Shown: positions 23,901-37,056, counted from the stretch's first letter. The stretch is DNA of 64,000 bases from Acanthochlamys bracteata (GCA_019914995.1 CM034132.1:9046662-9110661), one strand, 5' to 3'. The notes: generated from the sequence alone by a model not told the origin. Numbers and translations are program-made.

Positions 23901-24230
23901 ACTTGTCAACAAAAAGAAACTCTTATAAAGATGAAAAGCTAGAGTTTTAGAGTTTATTTACTTATTACAACATGATCAGAAATAATATTTAAAATGTAAG
24001 TTTTTAGCAAATAAATTTATAAAATACTATACAAAAATATTTTAAAAACTTATTTTTGAAAAAATAAATACATAATCTAAAATAGCGCCGAAAAGCTTCC
24101 GTTCAAACAATCAAAAAGATGGATCTTTTGCAGAAATAAAGGCCACGTCTTTTTCTTTCTTTGTTGATATCTCAAAAATGAAAAGAAAGGTGTGGGTCCA
24201 ATTTAACATGTAGAATGCTGCAACTTCTCC
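20917..24230. other. Spacer upstream of the alpha-xylosidase gene
   Basis: A+T-rich. 21225-21740 is dense in GATC-GAA and GATCCGAA words and resembles 44215-44745 (see the repeat entry). A 91-residue minus-strand frame at 21802-22077 has no recognisable motif. The last 200 bases are the promoter of the gene at 24339. Confidence 0.45.
21225..21740 (-). repeat. Dispersed GATC/GAA-rich repeat
   Basis: The ends carry repeated variants of AATCCGATCTGAA and TTCGAATTGAG around an A+T-rich core. A similar block lies at 44215-44745, apparently in the opposite orientation, and a looser one at 33690-34500. Class unknown; it codes for nothing visible. Confidence 0.35.
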
Positions 24231-24266
24231 TACAAATATCAATATATGTACCTCACGCTCCCCAAC

Positions 24267-24287
24267 ACCCTCTTCTCTCTCTCTCTC
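24267..24287 (+). promoter_or_regulatory. CT-rich tract in the alpha-xylosidase leader
   Basis: A (CT)n run starts about 70 bases before the ATG at 24339. Such pyrimidine patches mark plant core promoters and 5' leaders. TACAAATATC and AATATATG just upstream (24231-24248) are the nearest TATA-like words. Confidence 0.45.
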
Positions 24288-24338
24288 ACTTCTGTGCTTC
24301 ACAGTTCACATAACAGTGAACTCTAGCAACAGAGAAAA

Positions 24339-27300
24339 ATGATAGCTTTCTCTTCTTCTGGTTCTTGTTTTCTTTTGAAGCACTGGTTGTGTGTTTTGCT
24401 TTTGGTTTGCTTTGAAAGTAACAATGTTGTTCTTGTTCATGGCTTGAAGAAGATAGGATTGGGGTACAGGTTGGTTTCCATAGAGCAGAACACCAATGGT
24501 GGAGGGCTTGTTGGGCACTTGCAAGTGAAGCAAAGCACAAGCACTTATGGCCCTGATACTCCAAATTTGAGACTTTTTGTCAAGTAAGAAGAGTAGCTGA
24601 AATTTTGAAACGATTTCTTTTTTTCCACTTGGTTGTTGGTATATGGTGCTTGTGATAAATTTCGGTTTATTTTTCTTTTGACGGTTTTCAATGTGTTTTG
24701 AGATTTTTGTAGAATGAACTTGTCTGTTGGTAATTGTTAATATATTGTAATGCAGGCGATGTCTTTTTCAGTGGTCATGATATAGATCGATTGCTCTGTT
24801 TTTGCCTTGTGAATATGTGATCTTCAACAACACTGTATATTTAGATGCTTCAGCTTTCTAGTAAACTTTTGGATATTTTAGATGTTCTTAAACATTTAGT
24901 TAATTATTATCTTAGAATGTTTTTTTTTTAAGGGAATCTTGAGGATATCTTCAAGGGTTAGTGACCACATTATGAAAAGTCCTTTACAAATTCCAACACT
25001 CTAGACCTTAGTTTTTAATCATAGTGTGTGGAACTACAATTCCTTGAAAAAGAAACCATTTCACAGATTCAGGAAAGTTCCCTCTGGGAGCTCTCTGTCA
25101 CGCAGATAATGTTTTCAAAAGCATAGTCCTCATTTTAAAAGCATGAGAAAATATTCATTCTTTGCATGACATGTTAGTGCTGATTTAGGCAAGCAATCTG
25201 AGTCTTTAGTAGAATGTATTCTTTTTTTTCTTTTTCCATTGCAAATGGATGCATCAAATAATACTAAGATAATCTGTTGTCTGGTTATGTAGGCATGAAA
25301 CGGAAGATTGTTTAAGAGTTCATATTACTGATGCAGAGAATGAAAGATGGGAGGTCCCATATCATTTGCTTCCCAGAGAACAGCCCCCACCACTGGGCAG
25401 TTCTAATGCTAAGACCACAGGCATTCCCTTTACTTCTTCTGAGTACGCAGGAAGTGAATTAGTATTCAGCTACACGGTTGATCCGTTTGGCTTCTCTGTA
25501 AAGCGGAAATCAAATGGGCAAACCATATTTAATTCGACTGCTGATGCTGAAGATCCCTATGGCAATATGGTATTTAAGGATCAGTACTTGGAAATATCCA
25601 CCCGGTTGCCTAAAAGCGCTGCACTATATGGGCTCGGAGAGAACACCCAGCCAGGAGGGATCAGGCTTCAGCCCGGTGATCCTTACACACTATATACAAC
25701 TGATATATCTGCAATTAATTTGAACACTGATTTGTATGGGTCTCATCCGGTTTATATGGACTTGAGGAATATTGATGGGCAGCCATTTGCTCATGCCGTT
25801 CTGCTGCTTAATAGTAACGGAATGGATGTCTTTTACAAAGGGAGCTCACTCACATATAAGGTCATTGGTGGAGTATTTGACTTTTACTTCTTTAAAGGGC
25901 CATCACCTTTGGAAGTCGTGGATCAGTACACTAAATTGATTGGACGACCAGCTCCAATGCCATATTGGGCTTTAGGTAACATCTCGCTAAACCAGGTTTA
26001 TTTCAATATCTTTTCCATTTTAATACATCTAATTCCAATCTCGTTATGCACTTCCTCTGGCGATCCTTAATTGCTTTGAGCTTCTAGCTGTGGTTCAGAG
26101 TAGTCGACCCACTAATTTGCGTCTTCTCTGTTATTGACATGCACGTTATAGGATTTTGTTATCAGGACTAATTCTAGGACACGGTAGGTCACAAGCATCA
26201 ATTTTCCTTGACCTGTGAGAGATATTTATCTTATATGTTTGATTTGAGATTCACTAGAAACTAGATTGAGTGGGTTACCGCTAGACATGCTAACTGGCTA
26301 GTTCTACTGAGCTTGACTGCAATTTTCTCATTATTTCAATTCAATCTAATGCTTACTTAAGAATGTACATGGGTAAATTGTCTTTTTCTAGCATTTTGTT
26401 TTATTTGTGTATCCCCTCTTGAATGAGTTTAATATCATTTATTGAGTGGCTCCACAGTTAGTTCTTCATACTAGAAATAACTTCACTATAGACCTCGGTG
26501 TCTGGCTTTGTTAGTGTAGTTCATTGTTGGAATCATGGATTCTTGTTCATTAACATAGAAATTGAGAAGTTTTAATTGAGGTCACCATATTTACATAGAC
26601 TATCAGCAGCAACGTTATTCCAGTATATCTTTGAGGAATATATCAGTATTTGGTTTGTCTCGATGTCTGATCATCTTTTAGGAATATGCAATTCGGGTTC
26701 ATCTTTCGTAGAGAATTGGGGACATGCAGTGGAGAAGTATCTTGGTTTCTGAACAAAATCGATAATTCATTCATCTGTCAACTTAAGTTTCAGTATTTAT
26801 TTGTAAGCAATGCGTAGCATGATAGGAAATAAAGGGAACGAGCAAAAAGTATGCCTGGAAAGTTATGATTTTCTGTGAAGGCGAGATCTAAGGTGCTTTG
26901 TTGTTGTAAGCATCTGCCACTGCTAATTGATGCTTATTAAAAAGACGGGAAACATTGAGCAACTTGTTCAATTGCTGAAACCAGAGTTTGAATTTTTACC
27001 TAACTCACCAATTTTCTTAGCTTTCCTTTCTATTAACGAGGTTTAGCTAGGAAGAATATTCTGGGAAGTCCCCACCCTCATACGTCCAAAAACATTATCA
27101 TGCCATGTTTCATAATTGGATCTTTGCTCATATACAATAAGAGGATTCTGTCTTCAATGTTTCTTTTTAAGATCAAAATACCTGAAAAAGTAGTGATCCA
27201 AGAACTTTTAGTCTCGTTTGCTTATGCAGTTATCATACTAAATCACACATCCTTTTTCGGTGTCAGGTTTCCACCAATGTAGATGGGGTTATCACAACAT

Positions 27301-29131
27301 TTCAGAAGTTGCAGGAGTGGTCGAGGGCTATGAAAAAGCTCAAATTCCTCTGGATGTCATGTGGACCGATGATGATCACATGGATGCTGCCAAGGATTTT
27401 ACCCTTGATCCTGTCAACTTTCCACGTCCTGAAGTCCTTGCTTTCCTTGACAAAATCCATTCCCGGGGACAAAAGTACATCGTGCTAATCGACCCTGGCA
27501 TTGCCGTTAACTCCTCTTATGGTGTTTATCAGAGAGGAATGGCCAATGATGTCTTCATCAAATACCAAGGATCACCTTACCTCGCTCAGGTCTGGCCTGG
27601 ACCAGTTTATTTCCCTGACTACCTCAACCCAAAAGGTGTTTCCTGGTGGGTTGATGAGATTGCCCGTTTCCACCAACTCGTTCCTGTTGATGGCCTTTGG
27701 ATTGACATGAATGAAGCTTCAAACTTTTGCACAGGGAAATGTGAGCTTCCCAGGACTCACTTATGCCCTGATCCTACTTCAAAGACGCCATGGGAATGCT
27801 GCTTGGATTGCAAGAACATAACGGATACCAAGTGGGATGATCCGCCTTACAAGATAAATGCTTCTGGAGTTAAGGCGCCTTTGGGTTTCAAAACTATCGC
27901 TACAAGTGCTGAACACTACAATGGCGTTCTAGAGTACAATGCACATAGTCTTTATGGTTTCTCTCAGGCGATTGCCACTCACAAAGCACTTCTAGGTCTT
28001 GAGGGCAAACGCCCGTTCATTCTTTCTCGATCAACTTTTGTTGGATCAGGAGCATATGCAGCACACTGGACAGGTGATAACAAAGGAACATGGGAAGATC
28101 TCCGCTACTCCATTTCAACAATGCTCAACTTCGGAATGTTTGGCATGCCCATGGTTGGCTCAGACATTTGCGGGTTCTATCCGCAGCCCACCGAAGAGCT
28201 CTGCAATAGGTGGATTGAGCTTGGAGCATTCTATCCATTCTCAAGAGACCATGCAAATTTCGCTTCACCAAGGCAAGAACTCTATGTCTGGGAGACGGTT
28301 GCAAAATCTGCTCGGAATGCCTTAGGACTTCGGTACAAGCTGCTGCCGTATTTCTACACATTGAACTACATTGCCCATAAAACTGGTTCGCCAATTGCAA
28401 GACCAGTTTTCTTCACATTCCCTGCTTTTACAGCAAGCTACGGTCTGAGCACTCAGTTTATGCTTGGCTCTAGCATTATGGTTTCGCCTGTCCTCGAGCA
28501 GGGGGCTACATCCGTCAGCGCAATATTTCCGCCAGGGACATGGTATAACTTGTTCGACATGATAAAATTTGTAATCTCGAAGGATGCTAGTTACATAAGA
28601 TTGGACGCCCCACTTAATGAGGTCAACGTCCATGTCTATCAGAACTCTATAATTCCAATGCAACAGGGGGGTTTGATATCCCAAAATGCAAGAACGACAC
28701 CGTTCACCCTTGTGGTTACCTTCCCTTCTGGTTCCTCCGAAGCAGACGCCACTGGAAACGTATATGTAGATGATGACGAACGGCCAGAGATGGAGCTTGT
28801 AGAAGGAGAAGCAACGTATGTCGATTTTTATGCAAGTGTTCGTGGCAGTGCAGTCAAGGTATGGTCTGATGTGCAGATGGCCAAGTTCAGCCTACAGCAA
28901 AGTTTGATTATCGGAAAGATAACCTTACTGGGACTTCATGGCATCGGACAAAAGCTTGAACTGGAAATAGACGGCGAGAAGATTTCGAATGTCTCTACTG
29001 TTTACTTCAATAACGATAACCAAATGCAGAAAGCAGATACGAAAAGAAGCTTAATGATTGAAGTCGGAGGCCTGCAGTTGCCACTCGGAAAGAAGTTCTC
29101 CATGTCCTGGCAGATGGGAATTAAAGCTTAA
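24339..29131 (+). CDS. XYL1: Alpha-xylosidase, GH31 (XYL1 class), three exons
   Basis: Exons are 24339-24583, 25293-25975 and 27267-29131 with GT-AG introns of 709 and 1,291 bases; the product is 930 residues, close to the Arabidopsis XYL1 length of about 915. It removes non-reducing-end xylose from xyloglucan oligosaccharides in the cell wall. A hydrophobic N-terminus (about residues 1-34) is a signal peptide for export. The GH31 catalytic nucleophile is Asp in [10 protein letters not shown] (about residue 456) and the acid/base is Asp in HWTGDN (about residue 580). WNDDDHMD-like [19 protein letters not shown] and [12 protein letters not shown] match XYL1 more closely than the vacuolar or apoplastic alpha-glucosidases. 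The protein ends [10 protein letters not shown], matching the family's end. Both introns interrupt codons cleanly (phases 2 and 1) and no defect is seen. Its neighbours are unrelated single genes. Confidence 0.95.
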
Positions 29132-29164
29132 GCAAGTTACTCTAGTCTTTGTTATCTCTGCATG

Positions 29165-29170
29165 AATAAA
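29165..29170 (+). terminator. Poly(A) signal of the alpha-xylosidase gene
   Basis: AATAAA lies 34 bases after the stop codon at 29129-29131. Confidence 0.55.
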
Positions 29171-29570
29171 AAGCTCGAACGTCTCTTCGTTTGTCTTAGA
29201 TTAAATCTGCATTTGTGTATTTCGCAAGTAAGCCAAAAGGCAAAGAATTCTTGCTCATTAATTCTTCAAATTTCAGAACTGAGGTTTCCAAGTTCGCATT
29301 AAAAGTGGTTTGAGCGTTGTGTTTAAAAGAAATTGTTGTTCTAGTTATTATGCTTCTCGTCTATTGGTTTTTACGTTTTGATACTATTCTAAGGAGCTTC
29401 ACAGCTCTTCATTAGGTTAAGACAGATTTTTAAAGTTAATCTGAGATTGAAAAATAAGAACTTGCCAGGTTAAACTCAAATCAATTTACAAAAGATAAAT
29501 AAAATTTTAACTTCATTAACTCATGCAATAACCTTTTTAATTAAATCGTGTCAAAAGAAAAATAAGTTTA

Positions 29571-29804
29571 GGATGTTTGAAAGTGCTTATTAAAAAAAAG
29601 AATTTTTCTTAAAAAGCTGTTAGATATATTATTTTATAAAATTTTAAAATATAAAAATTATGCATCATAATTATTTTATAATTTATATTTCATCTGTATC
29701 TTCCAATTTTTAATATTTTTTTAAATTATGCATAATGTTTTTGAAATTAAAAAAATTATTAAAATTGATAAGCAATTCCAAATTTTCTACTATCAAAACA
29801 ACCC
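29571..29804. mobile_element. Tourist-like MITE, family B (234 bp)
   Basis: The left end GGATGTTTGAAAGTGCTTAT and the right end (inverted) GGGTTGTTTTGATAG are flanked by TTA on both sides (29568-29570 and 29805-29807). The internal AGTGCTTAT word is shared with the element at 50964. No coding capacity. Confidence 0.5.
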
Positions 29805-29811
29805 TTATCCT

Positions 29812-30022
29812 GTTTCCAAAGGCCCACCGTGACCTTTCCCGTTCTTAATGGGCCCGCTGTGCGATTTCTTTTGTATGTCCTTTCCCTACTCGAGTATACA
29901 CACCCCATTCTCGCGCATGCCTATGCTTCTCTGTCTCTCGGGGCCCACTCCACGTAAAGATAAAAAGCGCGGGAAATCCAAACCATTTCCCGCCAATTTA
30001 TCTTTTCGTATATCTATATAAC
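29812..30022 (+). promoter_or_regulatory. Orphan G+C-rich promoter-like island with two E2F sites
   Basis: An island of normal base composition stands between A+T-rich repeats. It holds GGGCCC words, GCGGGAAA at 29969-29976 (inverted TTTCCCGC) and TTTCCCGCC at 29986-29994, both matching the E2F consensus TTTSSCGC, and CTATATAA at 30014-30021, twenty bases downstream. No open frame follows on the plus strand; instead a MITE-like A+T-rich block starts within about 15 bases. Confidence 0.45.
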
Positions 30023-31899
30023 GAGTAGCCCGTTTGGGATTGCAATTTTTTAACGAAATTTTTTAATTATATATTTTATATATTTTGATATATATTATAA
30101 ATATTTATAAAATTAAAAAATGTAGAAATTTTAAGTATTAAATCTTTTATTATATATATTTATTATTTTTTTAAAATAAAAAAAATAAAATTTATTTTTC
30201 AAAAAAATAAAAATAATTTTTATTTTAAAAAAAATTATTTTATGACCATTTTTAAACACACCCGAAATCGGACCAATCCAGATTTCGATATACCGGTTAC
30301 AGCACAACAACGTCAAGCATTAAAAATTATAAAATTATAAAATAAAGCCGAAAGTATTGATTTTAATATCCTCTTTTAAAATTGGGTCTGTAATTTGATC
30401 TTTTATTAAATTAATTTTAGATTGTAAATCCAATTTTTAGTAATGGTATTGAAATCAGTTCTTTAAACCAATTGAGCGATGGGAAAAAAAAATTGAGAAT
30501 TTTATATTTGCGGTTCATATTATTTGATTAGTTTTATGTAGAACCATTACCTTAACATGTATTATTAACTTTTCTTTATTCGTTCTTCCCACCGGACCAC
30601 CGGAAATGGAAAGGGAGGAGATTGGAAATAGAGGTTTTTTTTTCAAGTTTTAGTTTATTTCCGGTTTTGGTAAACTGTTCTTTGGATTCTTTCTTTTCCG
30701 GAGAGCGGTGGAAGCTAGTGTGATCTTTCAATCTTTTTTCTTTATGAGCAATTGAACTTTTGGTTTTTGTTCAAATTTTGGTGCTGTTGATTAATTAATC
30801 AACTAAACTGAATTCATGTGCCCCACTGTTTTCTGTTAATTACGTGTTTCAAATCAGAATTTTAATTTCCACTTATTTTTAATGTGTTATAAAATTTAAA
30901 ATTTAACTTCAATATTAAAATAAAATATAAAAATTTAATACTAAACTAATTTTAAACAACAATTGAAATATAAAAAATAATTTTAAAAAATAAAAGTTTT
31001 AAATATACATAAAATCAAATAAAAAATATTTTTGATTAAGTTATTTGTATATGAACGAACAAACCCTAATTAATCTATGACAGGTATGGATTGAAAGCGG
31101 AGACACATGAAACCAGTTTTTTCGGATTAGATCAGAAAATCAGTTTGAGATAGTGATTGTTACCTAACAAATATTAAACTGATCAGGTACGCAAACAATT
31201 ACAAGATTGAAAACGGAAACCTTGCAAAACCAAAAACCACACTCTTTTAACAATTACAAGATTTCGAACTCTATTCTTATTTTCATATCAAAATTTATTT
31301 TTATTAATTTAATTTAAATTTAATTTTCATTTTTACATCAAATTCTATCTTTAGCAGAATTTAATTTTATATTTTAATTATCACTCTAATTTTTACTTTA
31401 TCAAATTTAATTCTAATAAAAACTATTTTTATAAAATTTAATTTAGAGAATTATGATTGAAACAGGCACTCAAATATTAGCAGTCAGTCACATGCATGAA
31501 AACGTGATCACATTTAATTGAAGCATTTGATTCATTCATTCATTTACGCCCATGAATTTCACTGCTGCAACCAGAAAAGAAATGCAACTGCCTGTTTTAG
31601 CCGGTAATAAATAGAAGAAAATTGCTTTTACTTACTTTTGCCTTTGGATCCTGCAGCACAGCACTCACTTGTACATTTATTAATTCATCGGAGACTTTTA
31701 TTTCAGTTCAGTTACTGGTTGGTGCAAAACTTCAAACCCTACACAAGTTGCATTCTTAAGTTTTAGTAGAAAAAATAATCAGGCTAATAACTCGTCTAAC
31801 ATCAGAGTTAACTTCTGCCGACATAGGTCTATCCTTTTGCAAGTTGGTTTCCATATAAAACCAATGAAAGCTGTCACCATCCATTCACAAACAAATGAT

Positions 31900-31900
<1 letters not shown>
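30023..31900. other. Spacer, no gene seen
   Basis: 30030-30265 looks like another short inverted-repeat element (CCCGTTTGGG at the left, AAACACACCC at the right). 30570-30740 is a patch of more balanced composition with CCGG-rich words but no usable frame. The remainder is A+T-rich. Confidence 0.4.
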
Positions 31901-31934
<34 letters not shown>

Positions 31935-31941
31935 GCGGCGG
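31901..31941 (+). repeat. (AGC)n microsatellite running into GGC
   Basis: About eleven AGC/CAG units followed by three or four GGC units. It lies about 600 bases upstream of the gene at 32542, outside any coding frame I accept. Confidence 0.95.
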
Positions 31942-32011
31942 CACAAGCAATACGTTTACTTTTGCAATGAATCAAAACCACATGGACCAACAGCTATGAT
32001 TCATTTTCCTT

Positions 32012-32031
32012 AGCTAGCTACCTAGCTAGCT
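32012..32031. repeat. Perfect short inverted repeat
   Basis: AGCTAGCTA and TAGCTAGCT are separated by CC, a 9-bp perfect stem, in the upstream region of the gene at 32542. Confidence 0.85.
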
Positions 32032-32441
32032 GTGATCAAAGATTGAGTAATCAAATCAACTTCCCCTAAATTCCGGCAAGACATTGTACGTATGATAATA
32101 TAGAATCATATAATATTATTTATAAAGATTCCACGATATAACAATGTCGGCAAACCAAAAGAAAAGAGTTGATTGAGATATGGCAGACAAATGAAGTCAA
32201 GGTTCAGTTGGAATGTTGGGTTCCAAGCTCAGTGCGTGCTGTTATCTGACTCATGTGAAGTTGAAATCAAAACCCCACTAGCAAACTGAAACAAAACAAA
32301 CTCTCTTTGGATAGTGATTGCCAGCAACCGTTTCCCTTCTTCCAAAGATTAGCTGTAAATACTTGTTCTGTACAAGAAACTAAATCCCAAGTTATTTACT
32401 ACAATCACATGAGCAAGTTGCACTCTCTCGCACACAAGCTC

Positions 32442-32449
32442 TATATATA
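32442..32449 (+). promoter_or_regulatory. TATA box of the gene at 32542
   Basis: TATATATA lies 93 bases before the ATG, giving a leader of roughly 60 bases with no upstream ATG. Confidence 0.65.
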
Positions 32450-32541
32450 CACTAACAACTCTAGTAGAACTCAACGCTCTTTATCTGCACATATTTTTTC
32501 TTTTTTCAAATCTTAATTTTTTAAGCTCTTCATCAACAAGG

Positions 32542-32967
32542 ATGAAGAGGAACAGAGCAGCAGAAGTTGGCATTACCAACAAATCTCAAAAGAGAAACAA
32601 AGAAAACAACCCTTCATCTAAGAACAACAAATCGAGATCAAGAACGAGTCTTCAAGTTCAGAAGGGTTCCAATGAAGAAAACAATCTTGGATTTGATGAG
32701 AATGAATTCGTTCAGAATCATCAACAGCAGCAGCAGAGTAGCATGATTGGGTTGGAAGAAGTCGAGTGGCAGTTGAATTGGTGGCCGTGGATTGTTGATG
32801 AAGAGATATTGCTTGGTTGGTTTCCATTTGAAGATGAAGATTTCTTGTTCAGTTCGTTTTCAGAGAATAACAAAAACAACAGTTCTTGCTATCATGGGTG
32901 GGATGATTACAACGATCTCTGGCAACTTCAACACATTCATGAAGTTCCCACTTGTTCCAACAATTAG
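32542..32967 (+). CDS. Small W-rich acidic protein of unknown function
   Basis: Single exon, 141 residues. I do not recognise the family. The N-terminal third is basic and Asn/Lys/Ser-rich (KRNRAAEVG, NKSQKRNKEN), suggesting nuclear entry. A Gln run sits near residues 60-64. The core, about residues 71-101, is WQLNWWPWIVDEEILLGWFP followed by FEDEDFLF, rich in Trp and acidic residues in the style of an activation or docking motif. The C-terminus holds a second Trp/Asp cluster, HGWDDYNDLWQL. There is no signal peptide or membrane span. The good TATA box, the uATG-free leader and the A-run context before ATG (AAGG ATG A) support a real gene. A transcriptional or protein-docking role is only a guess. 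Confidence 0.72.
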   Translation: MKRNRAAEVGITNKSQKRNKENNPSSKNNKSRSRTSLQVQKGSNEENNLGFDENEFVQNHQQQQQSSMIGLEEVEWQLNWWPWIVDEEILLGWFPFEDEDFLFSSFSENNKNNSSCYHGWDDYNDLWQLQHIHEVPTCSNN

Positions 32968-35900
32968 CTAGATATTGAAAAGGCTTAGAGTTTAGATATT
33001 TCTTTGTTATTTCTTGATTTTTGTTATAAAACTTTGTTCTTCACGGAGAAATTAACTTCATTCTTGTTTGTTGGGTTACGATACAGCATAGCGAGTTACA
33101 AGTGTTGTTTATCTCTAAAGAAAATTCTTCTTTTGTTCTTTGAATCTTGTTGTTGCTCCATGGAAAACCGAGGGAGAAGAAGATGATGAACTAATTGAAC
33201 TCAGGATTGATATTATCTTTGTGGTTTGGTGATATTGATAGATTCGTGCGGGCATAACATTGCATTGAAAGTTGATTGAGAGTGATATAAGTCCATGACG
33301 CAAAGTGCCGAACTGTGACCGGCGAAGTCGGTATCAGACCTTTTCTATTAGCTTTTAATAGGGATATCGCATCTATTCATCTGGAGATTTGGTGACGTTT
33401 GGTTAAATTTTTCAAAAAATTAAATTGTCAATTAATATATATATATTTAATATATTTTTCACTTTATAAAATTTATTTAAACATTAAAATAATACAATTT
33501 ATATAATATAATTTTTTAATAAAACATAAAAAATTTATTTTTCAAAATTTCTATTTAAAATAATTGTAAACGCTCTATTACACGTTTTTTCCAAAATCTC
33601 ATAAAACTTTATTTTTTTTACTAGATTTGAAATTCTAAAAAGTTAGTGTAGAGTTCCAACAATTTTAAGTTTACAGTTATTCGCGTACTTATGGGAATTG
33701 GATCGAACATCCGAACTTGTCTGAAGCATTATTTTTAGATTAACTCATCAGATCACTCGATTGAACCGTCCATTTAATAATATTAAAATATTTTAATTAA
33801 TAATAATAATAACTTAAAATTTTTATTGTTATTATAGTATTAATAATATAATAGCAATACTAATTACAGTAAAATATTAAAATATTTTTATTATAATATT
33901 ACTATCAACAATAATAGCAATAATAATTATAGCAAAAATTAAAATATTATCATCATAGCATTACTATCAATAATAATAATAATAATAATAATTTATAATA
34001 AGAAATATTTAAATAAATTAGGAGATTATAAGAAGATAAAATCATAAAATAAATAAATTATAAAAAAAAAATATGACCAACTTTTTTAGATATACATATT
34101 TGAATATAAATATTTTATAATATAAAATTTTAAAAATTACTATAATTAATATTTACAAATAAGACATAATCAATTATATTTTTGTATTATCACATCCAAA
34201 TATAAAGTCTAAACTATATATTATTTTTTAACATAGGACTATTAATAATTATCTTGTATTAAATATATAATCAACTTAAATTTTTTGTATTATTATTTTT
34301 TAATTTTATTCAATCCGGGTTCATCTAGACGGACAAATCGATCAGGTTGAAACGGATCAAACGGGTCGAAGCGAATCAATTACACATACAATTTTTTGCA
34401 AATTCAGACCGATTTATCGTTCGGATCGATAATTTCTGAGTCGACCCGAACGGTTTGATCCGGATCCGACAAGGTTATTCATTGAACCGAAAATTATAGT
34501 CAATTCAATTTTTAGAATTTTAATTTCACTTTCAATCTATTTCTAAATAAATAAAATACCAAAAATTAAACTCACTTATAACGTATTTTTTAATAAAATT
34601 ATTTCTATAAAAATACTTTTTTGAAGCTCATTTTTGCGTATTTAAAACACAATTTTATCCATAAACCTAATTATAATTGAAGTAAAAGTGGTTAGCAAAG
34701 ATTGAATATCCCATAAACACTTTTATGGGCTTCTAAAATTTGGGCCGTCTTCGTAAAGTTTTATGAACCTCCAAATAATTTGTGTGAAAGAAACAAACTG
34801 CTCGACTTTTCTTCAACCAATCCAAAAAATTTTAAAAATTTTAAAAAGTTTAATAAATTATGAGTCCTAAAATTTATATAAAATATAAGTTTTAATTTTT
34901 ATAAAAAAAATTAAATTCGTTTTTCAAAAAAATATTTTTAAAAAAATTCAAAAATTTTGTATTTTAGGTATTTCCAAACTACTCCTAAGCTTTGAAATTA
35001 TGTCGTGCAAAAGTGGATAGAAACCAATCTAAAACGTATGAACTCTGGAGCAGTTTACGTTTCCACATTCAACACCAAACGTATACATCTCCACGTTGAA
35101 GTCTACGAAACCCTTAAAAACCAAGTTGTTTCCTGTTCTAGAGAGTTGTACAAGAAAGATTTATAAAAAAAAAAATTTCCTGCATTGGATTTTATCGTGA
35201 TTCAGATAATTTTGGATAGTGTCAGATTTTTTGTTTCTTCGTCGAATGAGACAACAGATAAAATTATGGGATGGAAGAAAATTTTTGTTTCGATCTTCAT
35301 TTCAAGTTGCATGGCTTGGAGGTTTTTAGTGCACTACAAAAGAAGGGGGTACAATATTCTAAACGCTTTACAACTTAATATCCAACCAAAAAAACATTTC
35401 AAAAACACGAAATTCTAGAGATGAAAATAACAACCACTCCATTTTGCTTCTAAAAGTTTGGGTTCTAGCTTTGGGCATGTTTTAATTTGAACATCTTTTA
35501 CTGTACTTATCATTATTTTTAAAATTATTATTTAAAATTTTAATTTCTTAGTAAACTTATTACTGAATTTTATTTAAATTTTTTTAATATAAACTCTTTT
35601 TCGACATCCTTATATTTTAAATATTTTTTAAGTTTTCGTAATTTGAAAGTGATCCAAAATTGATCCTTTAAAAAATAATTTTTAAAAAATAAATGTATAA
35701 AATTATGTAAAATTAATATTTTGTCTTAAAAAAATCACTTAGGAGTTACTAAACAAGCTCTCTAGAAAGACATTTTTTTCTAACGGAGGACTATTTGGAA
35801 TCAACGTTCAATTATTATAAAATAACTTTTGTGTCTATTTAACACAATCCTTTCTTTCTTAAAAAATATAAACTAATTGAACGTTGATTCAAAATCTATT

Positions 35901-37053
35901 TTCATGGTTTTTTCCTACCTACTGCGTTCTACAATATACAAGAACATGACTGAAAACAACATTAACCAAAATAGCTAAAATATTCCACAATGCCAAAGAA
36001 TAATTTAAGTGACGTCTGTAAGTAGTTTTTTAAAATATTTTTCTTATTAAAAAAATTTTAAAAAAATTAAAAAATATTTTATTATATTTTTATAAAAAAT
36101 TTAATTATTTTAATTTTAAAAATAATAAATTACTATATTAATTTTTTTATATTTTTAAAATAAAAATTGTAAAAATTTATCGAAAGGTATGAATGAAAAA
36201 TCTAAAAAGTGTTTTTCTAAAACGCAATCATAAGGTGCCCCTAAATTTCCAATTTAATTTGACGAAGATGTAAAACTTGTCTCGTGCAAACATAATGGAC
36301 TTGGAATTTTTTTTTTTTTTAGTAGAGACAAGATATGGAGTATGGATTTTTATTGAATGATTGAAGTAAGTAATAGAAATTTTTGTGCAACTACTGAAAT
36401 TCATTGCTTGTTGATACAGATTGTTGGCCTAACGAGTTGAAGCACTAGCTGGAATGTATATGTAGTTTTCACTCAAATTAGGATGAAATATAATGTACAT
36501 GAAAGTTTATGTAGGACAACATGACATGGAATGATAAGGAGAGGAACTGAAATTTTGGGCGTTACCAACCGTAGTGGAGAATTTTCAACCATATATGTGA
36601 TTTTTTGATTTTGTGATCAGACTCAAATAATAAGATAATTTTTCTGAAAAATGAGAGGAATTCCTAAAAAAAATCTGTTACATACTTGAAAATAAATTTT
36701 TAAAAAGTTAGGAGACTGTTAGAAAGTGATTGTAGAACTTTTTTCGAACAAAAAATATTTTAAAAAATAAAAAATTTTATGATTTATAATTTTTTTTAAA
36801 TTTTATAATATATTATATATATAATTAAAAATATAATAATAAAAATTAGAATGAAACACTTTTCAAAATGCATTGCAAAACCAGCTTTTAGTATCTTATA
36901 AGTGAGTAGAAAATAAATTTTTAAAAATTGACTTTGTGAAAATAAAAATATGAAAAGCAAATATAAGAAGCTTTTGGAGGTAATTTTTTAGCCCAAAAAT
37001 GTTACTCTCGAATCAGTTAAACAAATCCTATGCTAAAACACAAGAGGGAATAT
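32968..37053. other. 3' region of the W-rich gene and gene-poor spacer
   Basis: No gene is supported. 33690-34500 holds a GATC/GAA-word repeat block and an (AAT)n run near 33968-33992. The small frame at 35185-35418 has no motif and no ATG start. The rest is A+T-rich with eroded repeats. Confidence 0.45.
33690..34500. repeat. Dispersed GATC/GAA-word repeat, diverged copy
   Basis: Clusters of GGATCGAACATCCGAA and CGGATCAAACGGGTCGAA-type words flank an AAT-repeat core, resembling the blocks at 21225-21740 and 44215-44745 in composition and order. Confidence 0.3.
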
Positions 37054-37056
37054 TAA

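Noticed and set aside
35185-35418. 77-codon plus-strand frame
   Set aside because: Starts with TTG, no motif, sits in repeat-rich spacer.
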